Assembly (NCBI RefSeq): GCF_003259225.1
Contig: NZ_QHJF01000025.1
Location: 1 to 64,000, forward strand
DNA from: Marinomonas arctica
GTDB lineage: Bacteria; Pseudomonadota; Gammaproteobacteria; Pseudomonadales; Marinomonadaceae
Direction: 5' to 3'
DNA length: 64,000 nucleotides
The notes beneath the pieces were generated by a model. That model made no database searches. It was not told where the DNA came from and saw nothing but the letters and a program-made list of their open reading frames with translations. Made by a program: the position numbers and the translations under genes. Positions 45,102-54,664 of this stretch are shown here, in pieces (position 1 is the first letter of the stretch; every line of letters begins with the position of its first letter).

Positions 45102-47948
45102 ATGAGCGGTTTTATGCTTTTTTTTCAGAATATTTTACGTGTGGTTGGATTAACGTGTGCGGTGATGTTTACGCTTCAGGCGTTTGCGAATGACGATGAA
45201 GGATTACCTTGGGATAAGCGTGTTGTTCACGGCACATTAGACAATGGTTTTCAGTATTATTTATTTGATTCAAGACAGGAAAAAGACGCGCCAGAAGGTC
45301 TGACTTTGGCGAATTTAGTGGTACTTTCTGGTGCGATCGATGAAAAAGAAAATCAGCTCGGTGTGGCGCATATGGTGGAGCATATGGTGTTCCATGAAAG
45401 CGCTGGATTACCGAATGGTACTCGGCAAGCCTTGTTAGATATGGGGTTTAAGCAAGGGCGTGATTTTAATGCCATGACCAACAGTGAAAATACGCGTTAT
45501 ATGGTGAATTTGCGTAACACCACACCAGAGCGGCTCCACAGGGTGTTGGACGTGTATCAGCAAATGGCTTTCCACGCCGATATTAGAGCGACGTCGTTAG
45601 ACAAAGAGCGCTTGATTATTCAAGAAGAGTGGCGTGGGAAATTGAGTCACCGAGCACGGGTCAATGATGAGAAAAAAGCCTTGTTACGGGTTGGTTCATT
45701 GTATCCAGAGCGCCCTGTTATTGGCACGCAGGACACGATTAAACACACCCCCGCAGAGCAACTGCGCGCTTTTTATCGAGACTGGTACGCGCCAAATAAT
45801 ATGGCGTTAGTCATTTATGCCCCCGTTGATAGTCATGCTTTAGAGGCACAAATTAAAAACGTTTTTAGTGCTGAGCCTAGGCGGACGCTGCCGAAACGAC
45901 ACCCAAAAGACCCTATATTAGATGATCTTCTTAAAATGGGTCAGTTGCGCGACGCTGGCAGCAAAACCAATCAGGTTGCTTTTTTATACCGATTTGGAAG
46001 TGAGTCTTTTGATACGGACGAGGGGCGACGTGACGGATTGATTGATTATATGACGCGTAATTTGCTCACTGAGCAAATACGGCGCCAAAGAGATGTCTTA
46101 CCGGAGCATGTTCGTGCTCTATCCAGTACCAAAGGAACCGTGTCGCCCAATGTGGCCATTCTGGGTTTTTCGGTCAATGTTGACGATGGCTTTCATTTAT
46201 TGGGCTTAGCGTCATTGATGAAAGAAGTTGAACGTATAAAAACACACGGTTTTTTACCTCAGGACTTTGATAAGGTTTATAAAAAAGTCGTTGATACCGC
46301 AGAAGCGAATAAAGACGCGGCCAAAAGTCGCGGCACTATTTGGGCTGTCAAAATGGTGGATGCGGTGACGTCAGGCAAAAAACTACAGGACCCAGTGCTA
46401 AGCAATGATCGAGTTTTGCGCTTGGTGAGAAGTATTTCACTGGACGATGTCAATGCGCGTTTGCGTCAGTGGTTATCAGCTCCGGATCGTATTCTGTATA
46501 CGCAAGCCGTCGGTGGAAAACGTGTTGATATAGGCTCTGTGGAATCGGTTGAGGCGATGTTTGACACCATCAATAAAAAAGATCTTGCGCCGTTGGAAGA
46601 AGAAAAAGTGGTGGCCGAAAAAATGCTGCCTGTTGTCACTCAATCCGGCTCATTGTCTTTGATCTCAAGAGAAACGGAATTAGGGATTTCCAATTGGTCT
46701 TTATCCAATGGTGATCAACTTACTTTGTTAGACCCAAGTGTATTGGCGGGGCGTTATCAAATTGAAGCGTCAGAGGAGGACAGTAAAAGTTATTTTACAG
46801 CGTTGTCAGCCGCTGGCTATAACGTCACGCAAGGTTCGACATGGGCAGAGCAAATTGCGGTGCAACTGTCGGATGCAACGGGGATCTATGGTTGGAGCGA
46901 CGAAGAGTATGCGCAGTGGCGTCGTCGTCACCAAGCGTTTCTGTCGACGAAGCAAAAAGCACAAAGTTTGACGTACCGGGGTACCACAGACGACGAAGCT
47001 TTTGACAAACTATTGGCGGTTTATCGTGTCAATCAAGTTACGCCAAAAATTGATACGACGGTCTATGAGAGTGTGATGGCCAGTCTGAAAAGAAGCCTGA
47101 ATATTGAGGTTGTTCGTCCCCTTGAAGTGTTTACTAAGCGTATGGCACAAGCCCGGTTTGGGCAAAAAGAGGTGTCACCCAGTCTTACGGATTTAACGTC
47201 GTTATCGTTAGAGACGTTAGAGCAGACACGAAAGAAGCAAGTCGCTTTGCCCGTACATTATTTTATTGTGTCCCGTATGCCCGAAGCGGATATGACAGAA
47301 CTGGCAGCAAGGTATCTTGCGACGATTCCTCGTGATATATCCGCTTATCGTGCTTCTGACTACGAAACGCTACCGGTGTTGCAGTTGTCTGGCGAGTCAG
47401 TCGTTGACATGGCGTTGAATACTGAGCCAAAGGCGGAATATCGCATGTATGCCTACCAGTCTATGCCTTGGTCACCGATTGCTGCCCTGCAATTGACCTA
47501 TTTGGGTGAGCGTTTAGAGGCAGAATTAAAACAGCGGCTGCGCAGTGAAGCTCAAGGGATTTACAGTGTCAGAGTCGGCTTGGAACTGAACAAAGACTCC
47601 CACCGTGCGGAGTTGAGCATTCAATATTCCAGTGCGCCAGAGCGATTAAACGATTTGGCGGCAATGACCAACAAAGCGTTATCTGAATTACCTGAGATGG
47701 TTACCGCAGCGTGGGTAGATGAGATACAAGACGCGTTTGTAGATGTTGAGCAAAACCGCTTAGAAAAAGATTTCGATGGCACCTTGGCACATCGACTGGA
47801 GTTGAGTGAAACCTTATACGGTGATGCGCGCTATCTTGACGAAATGGATCAATTGACCTCTGGTTTAACATTAGAAAACCTAAAAAAACTGGTTGATACT
47901 TTAACATTCAGCGACAGGGTGACGGGTTTTTATCGTCCTTTGGATTAG
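45102..47948 (+). CDS. Periplasmic M16 zinc protease (PqqL/FusC-like)
   Basis: About 948 residues. Signal peptide FMLFFQNILRVVGLTCAVMF...AFA, cut near residue 29. The inverted zinc motif HMVEH is at 90-94, and the third zinc ligand is in IIQEEWRGK (Glu175/176). NELGVAH-like and MGFKQGRDFNAMT segments closely follow E. coli PqqL. The full-length two-lobed M16 size fits the clam-shaped proteases that cut imported peptides. The true start is 45102 or 45093. The frame open further upstream merely overlaps the receptor. Together with the TonB receptor before it, it resembles the Fus ferredoxin system and YddB-PqqL. The substrate is unknown. Confidence 0.88.
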   Translation: MSGFMLFFQNILRVVGLTCAVMFTLQAFANDDEGLPWDKRVVHGTLDNGFQYYLFDSRQEKDAPEGLTLANLVVLSGAIDEKENQLGVAHMVEHMVFHESAGLPNGTRQALLDMGFKQGRDFNAMTNSENTRYMVNLRNTTPERLHRVLDVYQQMAFHADIRATSLDKERLIIQEEWRGKLSHRARVNDEKKALLRVGSLYPERPVIGTQDTIKHTPAEQLRAFYRDWYAPNNMALVIYAPVDSHALEAQIKNVFSAEPRRTLPKRHPKDPILDDLLKMGQLRDAGSKTNQVAFLYRFGSESFDTDEGRRDGLIDYMTRNLLTEQIRRQRDVLPEHVRALSSTKGTVSPNVAILGFSVNVDDGFHLLGLASLMKEVERIKTHGFLPQDFDKVYKKVVDTAEANKDAAKSRGTIWAVKMVDAVTSGKKLQDPVLSNDRVLRLVRSISLDDVNARLRQWLSAPDRILYTQAVGGKRVDIGSVESVEAMFDTINKKDLAPLEEEKVVAEKMLPVVTQSGSLSLISRETELGISNWSLSNGDQLTLLDPSVLAGRYQIEASEEDSKSYFTALSAAGYNVTQGSTWAEQIAVQLSDATGIYGWSDEEYAQWRRRHQAFLSTKQKAQSLTYRGTTDDEAFDKLLAVYRVNQVTPKIDTTVYESVMASLKRSLNIEVVRPLEVFTKRMAQARFGQKEVSPSLTDLTSLSLETLEQTRKKQVALPVHYFIVSRMPEADMTELAARYLATIPRDISAYRASDYETLPVLQLSGESVVDMALNTEPKAEYRMYAYQSMPWSPIAALQLTYLGERLEAELKQRLRSEAQGIYSVRVGLELNKDSHRAELSIQYSSAPERLNDLAAMTNKALSELPEMVTAAWVDEIQDAFVDVEQNRLEKDFDGTLAHRLELSETLYGDARYLDEMDQLTSGLTLENLKKLVDTLTFSDRVTGFYRPLD

Positions 47949-47977
47949 GTATTTCGATAACGAACCTACAAAACGTA

Positions 47978-48012
47978 AATGCCCAACAATGATATTGTTG
48001 GGCATTTTTTTT
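47978..48012 (+). terminator. Terminator of the receptor-protease operon
   Basis: aaatgcccaacaa, tgata, ttgttgggcattttttttt, a 13-base perfect stem with T-run, 30 bases after the protease stop. Confidence 0.92.
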
Positions 48013-48068
48013 GCGTGTGCACTACAGATTAACTTGGCGCAGACTCAAGCTCGACTTATGGTGATGCC

Positions 48069-48230
48069 ATGAATATGATGAATCGACCTGTTTATCGTTT
48101 GGCCTTTGTAAAAAAAGGAAAGTGGATGTCTCGTACAGTAAAATATTGCGTTGATCACGGCATTGATTCATATCCTGATAGACGAGAGTTTAACGGCGCG
48201 TTTACGTGCGACAAGGGGATACTGTTTTGA
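48069..48230 (+). CDS. Possible 53-residue microprotein upstream of zapE
   Basis: An open frame of 53 codons starting MNMMNRPVYRLAFVKKGKW. Its TGA stop shares a base with the zapE ATG (TGATG), a classic coupling arrangement. The product would be basic, with aromatic residues and two cysteines and no membrane segment. The ribosome site is weak. It could be real, a leader peptide, or chance. Confidence 0.35.
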   Translation: MNMMNRPVYRLAFVKKGKWMSRTVKYCVDHGIDSYPDRREFNGAFTCDKGILF

Positions 48231-49357
48231 TGTCGCCTTTGTCGTCTTATCAACACAAGCTCGATCAACAGCATGTGTTGTTTGATCTTCATCAGCAGCC
48301 CGCGCTATATGAATTAGAACGTGTTTATCAGTTACTAGTGTCGAATCCATCAAGCGCAGACGGGGTTGAGTCAATCCAAGGGGTTTATCTCTGGGGCGAT
48401 GTGGGGCGTGGTAAGACGTTTCTGATGGATTTATTTTATGATTGCTTGCCAGACGATGTGGGGTTGAGGCTGCACTTTCATCATTTTATGGCACGTTTGC
48501 ATCGAGAATTGAATCTTGTCTTTGGTCAAAAAAATCCGTTAAAAGGCATTGCCAAGCGGTTAGCGTCAGAGTGTCGAGTGCTGTGTTTTGATGAATTTTT
48601 TGTCTCAGATATTGGCGATGCTATGCTGCTAGGCGGATTAATCGAAGCCTTGTTTGACGAAGGGGTTGTGCTGGTGGCAACGTCGAATATTGCCGTGGAA
48701 AACCTTTTTCAAAATCAGTTACAAAAAGAACGCTTCGCGCCGGCCATTACCTTGTTACAGCAAAATGTGAAGAGTCTTCATCTTGGTGGCGAAGAAGACC
48801 ATCGATTACGTCATACTGGTTGTTCGCCGATCTTTTTCGTCAAACATGAGCAAGAGATGGCCGTTTTGTTTAGGCAGTTAGCAAAAGGCACTGTTAATCA
48901 GCAACCGCTGCTCATCTGTCGTCGTGCGATTGCTGTGATTGAGTCAGCAGAGAATATCGCCTGGTTTGATTTTCACGAACTGTGCAATAGCCCAAGATCG
49001 TCGTTGGACTACATTGAATTAGCGAAAAGCTATCCATTTATCATGCTGACGGCGATTCCCGAATTAAGTAGTGAACCTTTTGAGCATATCAAAGCACGGG
49101 GCACCGAAGATGGGGCCGTTGGCTCAGGAAAAACAGGTGATCGCGCGGTGTCTTTGGGGATCAATGACGACGCTGTACGACGTTTTATCAGTTTGGTGGA
49201 CGAGTGCTACGATCATCAAGTGGTGCTTTTGTTGAATGCCGATGTGCCACTTGAAAATTTGTATTTAAACGGTTCTTTATTATTTGAGTTTCGTCGGACT
49301 TACAGTCGTTTAATTGAAATGAAGTCTCTTTATTATCAACAACTACGTGTTAAATAG
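48230..49357 (+). CDS. zapE: Cell division ATPase ZapE (AFG1-like)
   Basis: About 375 residues. Walker A GDVGRGKTFLMDLF (about 58-71), Walker B RVLCFDEFFVSDIGDAMLLGGL (about 117, in outline), sensor ATSNIAVENLF, and the family opening SSYQHKLDQQHVLFD. ZapE interacts with the Z-ring at constriction in E. coli and is related to mitochondrial AFG1. The ATG at 48230 overlaps the preceding short frame. GTG at 48206 is the alternative. Confidence 0.93.
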   Translation: MSPLSSYQHKLDQQHVLFDLHQQPALYELERVYQLLVSNPSSADGVESIQGVYLWGDVGRGKTFLMDLFYDCLPDDVGLRLHFHHFMARLHRELNLVFGQKNPLKGIAKRLASECRVLCFDEFFVSDIGDAMLLGGLIEALFDEGVVLVATSNIAVENLFQNQLQKERFAPAITLLQQNVKSLHLGGEEDHRLRHTGCSPIFFVKHEQEMAVLFRQLAKGTVNQQPLLICRRAIAVIESAENIAWFDFHELCNSPRSSLDYIELAKSYPFIMLTAIPELSSEPFEHIKARGTEDGAVGSGKTGDRAVSLGINDDAVRRFISLVDECYDHQVVLLLNADVPLENLYLNGSLLFEFRRTYSRLIEMKSLYYQQLRVK

Positions 49358-49487
49358 TTGATTTTGTTCCGACTATTTTTAGTAACTTGTTTGTTAAGGC
49401 TTGATAAAAAGCCATTGCGCGACCACTATGTTTGTATGAGAGTTTATGTATATTAAAGACAACAACCCAGAAGTAAGGAGGGCGATC

Positions 49488-50861
49488 ATGCAGTATGAAG
49501 ATCGCGTTGATGCGTTAGTCGCACCAAAGGGTGCGTTAGAGATGTTATCTCAAAATGAAATCACTCGTCTGTCGGAAGAGTCAGGCCCACTTCATGATTT
49601 ATTCCATCGTTGTGCTTTGGCAATTTTGAACTGTGGCAGCGATTCCGATGATCCGCAAGCGGCCATGGAAGAGTTTAAAGACTTTGAAATTCGCATAGTA
49701 CAGCAAGAACGTGGCGTGAAGTTGCAGCTTAAGAATGCGCCAAGCAGTGCGTTTGTCGATGGCAAGATGATCAGCAGTGTACGTGAAATGCTGTTTAGCG
49801 TATTACGTGACATTATTTTTACTCAGCATGAATACTTGCTTGCCCGTGGTTTAGAGAATGCCAGCTCAGAGAAATTGACCAATGTCGTCTTTGAACTGTT
49901 GCGCAATGCGAATGTCTTCCGCCGAATTCAGAACCCCGACATGATCGTGTGCTGGGGCGGCCACTCTATTGCGCGTCACGAATACGATTATACCAAGCGT
50001 GTAGGTCACGAATTAGGCTTGCGTGAACTCAATATTTGTACGGGTTGTGGACCGGGTGCCATGAAGGGGCCAATGAAAGGCGCGGCCATTGCTCACGCTA
50101 AGCAGCGTATTAAAAATGGGGTGTATTTGGGCTTAACAGAGCCTGGCATTATTGCGGCAGAGTCACCGAACCCGATTGTCAATCAGCTGGTCATTATGCC
50201 AGATATTGAGAAGCGGCTTGAGGCTTTTGTTCGTGCTGGCCATGGTATTGTGGTGTTTCCAGGCGGTGCGGGTACGGCCGAAGAAATTCTGTATATTTTA
50301 GGCATTCTGCTGCACCCTAAAAATGCCGATGTTCCTTTTCCTTTAGTGTTTACCGGTCCAAAAGAAAGTGCGGATTACTTTGAACAAATTCACGCTTTTA
50401 TTGGTGATGTATTGGGCGCAGAAGCACAAAATAAATACCGCATTATCATTGAAGATGAAGTGGAAGTGGCGCGCACTATTAAGCAAGGAATGGAAGATGT
50501 GCGTCAGTATCGTAAAGCCCATCAAGACGCGTTTTACTACAACTGGAAATTGCATATTCCAGAGGAGTTTCAACACCCATTTGAGCCAACTCATGACAAT
50601 GTGCGTGGTTTAAACCTGCACTTCAATCAAGAAACGCATTTGTTGGCGGCGGATTTGCGTCGTGCCTTCTCATCCATCGTCGCAGGTAACGTAAAAGCCC
50701 AAGGCGTGGCGTATATCAAAGAGTTTGGGCCATTTGAGATTCATGGCGATAAAGCCTTGTTGGCTAAACTGGATGCCTTGTTACAAGCCTTTGTTCGTCA
50801 GCAACGGATGAAGCTGCCCGGCAGTGCGTATGTGCCCTGTTATAAAGTGGTGACAGATTGA
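49488..50861 (+). CDS. ppnN: Pyrimidine/purine nucleotide 5'-monophosphate nucleosidase
   Basis: Cleaves nucleoside monophosphates to base and ribose 5-phosphate. The E. coli enzyme is activated by (p)ppGpp. 457 residues. The LOG-type domain has NMVVCWGGHS-like (MIVCWGGHSI), CTGCGPGAMKGPMKGAA, and the signature PGGAGTAEEILYILG. N- and C-terminal YgdH domains are intact (ends KLPGSAYVPCYKV). The ATG at 49488 is clearly preferred: aaggaggg lies 6 bases upstream, and the length then matches E. coli PpnN (454). Confidence 0.96.
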   Translation: MQYEDRVDALVAPKGALEMLSQNEITRLSEESGPLHDLFHRCALAILNCGSDSDDPQAAMEEFKDFEIRIVQQERGVKLQLKNAPSSAFVDGKMISSVREMLFSVLRDIIFTQHEYLLARGLENASSEKLTNVVFELLRNANVFRRIQNPDMIVCWGGHSIARHEYDYTKRVGHELGLRELNICTGCGPGAMKGPMKGAAIAHAKQRIKNGVYLGLTEPGIIAAESPNPIVNQLVIMPDIEKRLEAFVRAGHGIVVFPGGAGTAEEILYILGILLHPKNADVPFPLVFTGPKESADYFEQIHAFIGDVLGAEAQNKYRIIIEDEVEVARTIKQGMEDVRQYRKAHQDAFYYNWKLHIPEEFQHPFEPTHDNVRGLNLHFNQETHLLAADLRRAFSSIVAGNVKAQGVAYIKEFGPFEIHGDKALLAKLDALLQAFVRQQRMKLPGSAYVPCYKVVTD

Positions 50862-50897
50862 TATGAATTGGGTATTAGTGGTTTAACTGATATTGGT

Positions 50898-50924
50898 AAA
50901 AGGGCCTTGATTGGCCCTTTTTTT
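50898..50924. terminator. Terminator between ppnN and glsA
   Basis: aaaagggcc, ttgatt, ggcccttttttt: a compact GC-rich stem with T7. Confidence 0.9.
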
Positions 50925-50947
50925 AAGTCTAAAAATATATGGCTATA

Positions 50948-51859
50948 TTACCCAAAAACCGACCAACCAATACTTTCGGACAAGGCTTCGAGGGCGGCCA
51001 TGCCAGCAAGCGAATTGCCAGATTTATTCAGTTCAGGCGACCAAACGCAAACGGAGAAGCGATTAGGGACAATAGCAATGATACCGCCACCCACACCGCT
51101 TTTACCGGGTAGGCCGACACGATAAGCAAAGTTTCCTGCTTCGTCATATAGTCCACTCGTGGCAAGTAATCCATTTACCTGCGTGGTCTCTCTAGGGCTA
51201 AGCATTTGCTCACCAGAATGCCGACAGTAGCCTTTATTTGCTAAGAAACTAAAGGCTTTCGCCAGGTCGACACAATTCATGCGCATGGCACAATTATCAA
51301 AGTAGCTGTGTAACACGGCCTCGACATCATTATGAAAGTTGCCGAATGCCTTCATAAGATACGCCATTGAGGCGTTACGGGCGCGAAATTCGTACTCTGA
51401 ATCGGATACTATTTTATCTGAGCGTAATTCTGGGTTATCGGCTAGGCGACGTATAAATTCTCGCATCGCATAATGGGGAGAGGCAAAACGTGACTGATTC
51501 ATGTCACAGATGACAAGTGCCCCTGCGTTAATGAAGGGGTTACGGGGCACGCCTGCTTCGTATTCTAATTGCACCAAGGAATTAAAAGGGTTGCCCGATG
51601 GCTCACGACCAACGCGCTTCCACATGTCTTCACCATAATGTTTGATGGCAAGGGTCAAGCTAAAGACTTTAGAGATACTCTGGATAGAAAAGTCAGTATA
51701 GGCTTGGCCTGCATGGTAAAGCTCACCATTATTGCTGTAGATGGCGATACCAAATTGATTGGGATCGACATTGGCTAACGCGGGAATGTAGTTTGCGACC
51801 TTGCCTAAACCGATTAATGGTTTTACTTTTTGTTCTATTGAATGCAGTAAATCTTCCAC
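50948..51859 (-). CDS. glsA: Glutaminase
   Basis: Hydrolyses glutamine to glutamate and ammonia. 303 residues with the beta-lactamase-like serine fold: catalytic SISKVFSL (Ser-x-x-Lys, about 64), the conserved [14 protein letters not shown] and [15 protein letters not shown], and [15 protein letters not shown] (about 258). The start is GTG at 51859 with gagag six bases before it. Convergent with ppnN. Stands alone. Confidence 0.96.
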   Translation of the reverse strand: MEDLLHSIEQKVKPLIGLGKVANYIPALANVDPNQFGIAIYSNNGELYHAGQAYTDFSIQSISKVFSLTLAIKHYGEDMWKRVGREPSGNPFNSLVQLEYEAGVPRNPFINAGALVICDMNQSRFASPHYAMREFIRRLADNPELRSDKIVSDSEYEFRARNASMAYLMKAFGNFHNDVEAVLHSYFDNCAMRMNCVDLAKAFSFLANKGYCRHSGEQMLSPRETTQVNGLLATSGLYDEAGNFAYRVGLPGKSGVGGGIIAIVPNRFSVCVWSPELNKSGNSLAGMAALEALSESIGWSVFG

Positions 51860-51949
51860 ATCACTCTCATTAAACAGGGTTAAAGGGGGCGCCTAGTATA
51901 GAGAAAGTCGTTAGGAAACCCCAGTGGAATTTGGTTTGCTGCCGATCAT

Positions 51950-51975
51950 AAAAAAGCCCCCAAAAGAGGGGGCTG
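51950..51975 (-). terminator. Terminator of the lipoprotein gene
   Basis: On the minus strand, agccccctcttttgggggctttttt. Strong stem and T-run, 20 bases after the stop. Confidence 0.88.
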
Positions 51976-51994
51976 GCAGTGTCGTAATAAACGG

Positions 51995-53674
51995 TTATTT
52001 TTTGGGTGAAATACCGTAAACAGACGTGGTTCCACTGACTTCATTGCCAACAATTAATAATGCTTGGCCTGTTGGGCTGTCGTCTTTTGATACAAAGCTC
52101 ATGCCCTCTGGACCAAGATCTCCAGCGGCTGAGGTTTCTACTTTTTCGTTGAAGTTACGGCTGGTTGAATATTGTACGAACTGGCTTTTTGCCGGTGTGG
52201 TGATGTCGTAAACCATGATGCCGCCAACACGTTCTAGACCAATGAATGCATAGGTACGACCATCGATTTGACCGAGAGTGAGCGCCTCTGGTTCTGGTCC
52301 TTTGTCATCACTGCGGCCGTCTTCTTTATTTGAATCGTTTGAAGCATTAAAGCCATTTTTACCTAGTTGCTCGGCGGTAATACGTTCAAAATCGCTACCA
52401 CTATCAAACACTTGCTCGCCTGTTTCGCCGTTCCAGATAGAGAATGAGCGTGCGCCGTAGCCGTATAGTTGAGTAAAGGTGCAGTTGGTTGGTGCGCCTT
52501 TGACTAGCTCACAATCTTTCGCGCCTAACGTACTGGTCATTTTCATACGGCCAAGGTTGTTGTCGTCCTCTAATTTGCCTTCAATGCTATGCTGTAGAGA
52601 GCTGGTGAGTGCAAGACGGCTGTTTAGTTCGGCAAGGTCTTTGACTCGGTATTCCTCGCTGAAACCTTTGTAGTCTCTTGAGTCGCCTTCATTGGCGGAA
52701 ACGATATAGGTGCTGCCTGAAACGCTATAGGATGCGATGCTATCAGGCATGTATAAGCCTAATACTGGCCAGTTTTTTAGCTGAATGGTGTTATCTTTAT
52801 CGCTTATGTCAAGCTCGTTGCCAGGTTGGTTATAGTCCTTTGTACCCAATGCCCAAATGGTTTCTACCGATTTTTGCTTGAGGTCAATTTTCGCAATGCC
52901 GTTATTTTCTTGTAAGGACACAAAAGCATAGCGATTATCTTCGGATACGGTGACGTACTCTGGTTCTAAATCTTGAGCAACACTGGCATTTGGGCCAAAA
53001 ATACGCAAACCTGCTGGGCGTTCTGCAGCTCGTGGGCCACCATTATTGAAGTCACGGAATGAAACGTTAGTGACGTCTTTTTGGCTTAATGTTTTGATGT
53101 CACTTGGAAGCGAGATAATGCTTACGCTGCCTTCAGGGTCGATCGTGTATTCATCGTTTGGCTCGCCTTCATTGGCAACAACAACCTGCTTACCATTGTG
53201 AGTAAAGGTCACCATATCCGGTAAAGCGCCCACCTTGACGGCTGTGATGAATTCATGGCCATCAACTTTGTAAAAAGCGATGTATCCCATGTCTTGTTTT
53301 ACTTTGGCTTCAATAGCAACGGCCATTATGCCATCATGAACGCTGACACTATTGGCTGCGCCGAGCACGATTCCAGTTAAATTCGTGACATCCTTACTAA
53401 CATCCAATGTCGTTATTTTGGTGGGAGATGCTGGGTTTTTCATCGATAAAACGTCTATTTTTCCCGAGTTTGCGTTCACTACAAAAGTTTCTTGTGTGTT
53501 TGCATCATACGCCACAATTTCAGCCGCACTTGCACCAAAAACACCAGATTCATAACGACCTAAAAAGCTCAGCTCGATAGAAGACGTTGCGGACGGAGCG
53601 TCTGAATGAGTTGTGGTGCAGCCGCTAAGCAAGACAACGGTGGCGCATAATGGTAAGGCAATCGGTAAACGCAT
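51995..53674 (-). CDS. Choice-of-anchor-I-type lipoprotein (alkaline-phosphatase-like beta-propeller)
   Basis: 559 residues. Lipoprotein signal with lipobox LLSGC (Cys19). The mature protein is a beta-propeller of the choice-of-anchor I group, often annotated alkaline phosphatase. Recognisable stretches are VVVANEGEPNDEY, DLEPEYVTVSEDNRYAFVSLQENN, YIVSANEGDSRDYKGF and GPEPEALTLGQIDGRTYAFIGLE. The NEGE/NEGDSRDY motifs probably bind metal. Phosphatase activity is not proven for this branch. ggagag is 7 bases before the ATG. Confidence 0.8.
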   Translation of the reverse strand: MRLPIALPLCATVVLLSGCTTTHSDAPSATSSIELSFLGRYESGVFGASAAEIVAYDANTQETFVVNANSGKIDVLSMKNPASPTKITTLDVSKDVTNLTGIVLGAANSVSVHDGIMAVAIEAKVKQDMGYIAFYKVDGHEFITAVKVGALPDMVTFTHNGKQVVVANEGEPNDEYTIDPEGSVSIISLPSDIKTLSQKDVTNVSFRDFNNGGPRAAERPAGLRIFGPNASVAQDLEPEYVTVSEDNRYAFVSLQENNGIAKIDLKQKSVETIWALGTKDYNQPGNELDISDKDNTIQLKNWPVLGLYMPDSIASYSVSGSTYIVSANEGDSRDYKGFSEEYRVKDLAELNSRLALTSSLQHSIEGKLEDDNNLGRMKMTSTLGAKDCELVKGAPTNCTFTQLYGYGARSFSIWNGETGEQVFDSGSDFERITAEQLGKNGFNASNDSNKEDGRSDDKGPEPEALTLGQIDGRTYAFIGLERVGGIMVYDITTPAKSQFVQYSTSRNFNEKVETSAAGDLGPEGMSFVSKDDSPTGQALLIVGNEVSGTTSVYGISPKK

Positions 53675-53743
53675 GGTAATCTCTCCAAAGGGATAAAATT
53701 TGAGGATCTACACTAACGTTTAAATATGACAAAAAAGTGGCAA

Positions 53744-53773
53744 AGGGCAGTAAGTGTTTACTTACTGCCCTTT
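53744..53773 (-). terminator. Hairpin downstream of nudC
   Basis: aaagggcagtaagt, gtt-type loop, acttactgcccttt: a 13-base near-perfect stem. On the minus strand it is followed by a T-rich stretch a few bases later. Confidence 0.75.
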
Positions 53774-53784
53774 CATAGTTGGTA

Positions 53785-54591
53785 TTAAGAGCGCTGAGCT
53801 TTGATGTGTGTGACATGCGCATTAATCAATTGTCCCGATATGGTCGCATTGTTCGGGATATTAGGTAGGGCATCAATGGAATACCAATGGGCCTCTTCTA
53901 TTTCGCCTGGCGCGGGGACGATGTCGCCGCTTTTATAGTCGGCAAAAAATCCGACCATAAGCTGATGAGGAAACGACCAAGGTTGGCTGTCTACATAACG
54001 TATATTGGTTATTTCTAAGCCGACCTCTTCTTTTACTTCGCGAGCGACGGCTTGCTCTAAGGTTTCACCTGCTTCAACAAAGCCTGCGATATTACTGTAT
54101 CTGTCTTTTGGGGCAAGGGGGCCACGAGCCAATAAGATTTGGTCTGCTTTTCTGATGGAGACAATAACGCAGGGGGAAATTCTTGGATAATGGCGTAGGT
54201 TGCAAGAGGGGCAAATTTTAGTGTGTTCTTTGGCGTGTTTTTCTTGCATGGCTGTGCCGCAGCGTCCACAGAACTGATGATCACGATCCCATGTAGACAG
54301 CTGATGTGCGCGACTTAATAAAATATAGTGCGGTTGATCTTGTAAGAAGAGCAACTCTCGCAAACCTATTTCACTGAATCCTTTTGGTACGGCATCAAAG
54401 CGGCAGACAAAAATGTCTTGTTCATGCCATTTGCCACAATAAACCGCGTTCATGTTTGAGTTGGGCTGAAAATGGGTAAATGGAATCAGAAACTGATCAT
54501 CAGACTCAATCAATACTTGGTTGCGATGTAGCAATATATAGAGCGCATTTTGATGGGGAAGCGGATGTGTTTGAGTGCCTATTTCTAACAT
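53785..54591 (-). CDS. nudC: NAD+/NADH diphosphatase, NudC family
   Basis: 268 residues. Four-cysteine zinc site FCGRCG and CPSCN (about 108-131), NUDIX box GFVEAGETLEQAVAREVKEE (about 173), and the NudC-specific SQPWSFPHQLM (about 207). It cleaves NADH to NMNH and AMP and, in E. coli, removes NAD caps from RNA 5' ends. There is no strong ribosome site before the ATG. It lies 73 bases downstream of tdh on the same strand, separated by a hairpin. Confidence 0.95.
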   Translation of the reverse strand: MLEIGTQTHPLPHQNALYILLHRNQVLIESDDQFLIPFTHFQPNSNMNAVYCGKWHEQDIFVCRFDAVPKGFSEIGLRELLFLQDQPHYILLSRAHQLSTWDRDHQFCGRCGTAMQEKHAKEHTKICPSCNLRHYPRISPCVIVSIRKADQILLARGPLAPKDRYSNIAGFVEAGETLEQAVAREVKEEVGLEITNIRYVDSQPWSFPHQLMVGFFADYKSGDIVPAPGEIEEAHWYSIDALPNIPNNATISGQLINAHVTHIKAQRS

Positions 54592-54604
54592 ATGATTGCT
54601 CAGG

Positions 54605-54650
54605 TTGCGTCTAAAAGAATGACGCTAACGCGATCACTCTTTAGACGCAA
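54605..54650 (-). terminator. Long hairpin between tdh and nudC
   Basis: ttgcgtctaaa...tttagacgcaa, an 11-base perfect outer stem that can extend inward through gagtga/tcattc. No strong T-run, so it could be a terminator or an RNA-stabilising structure after tdh. Confidence 0.6.
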
Positions 54651-54664
54651 TAACTAAGATGGAT

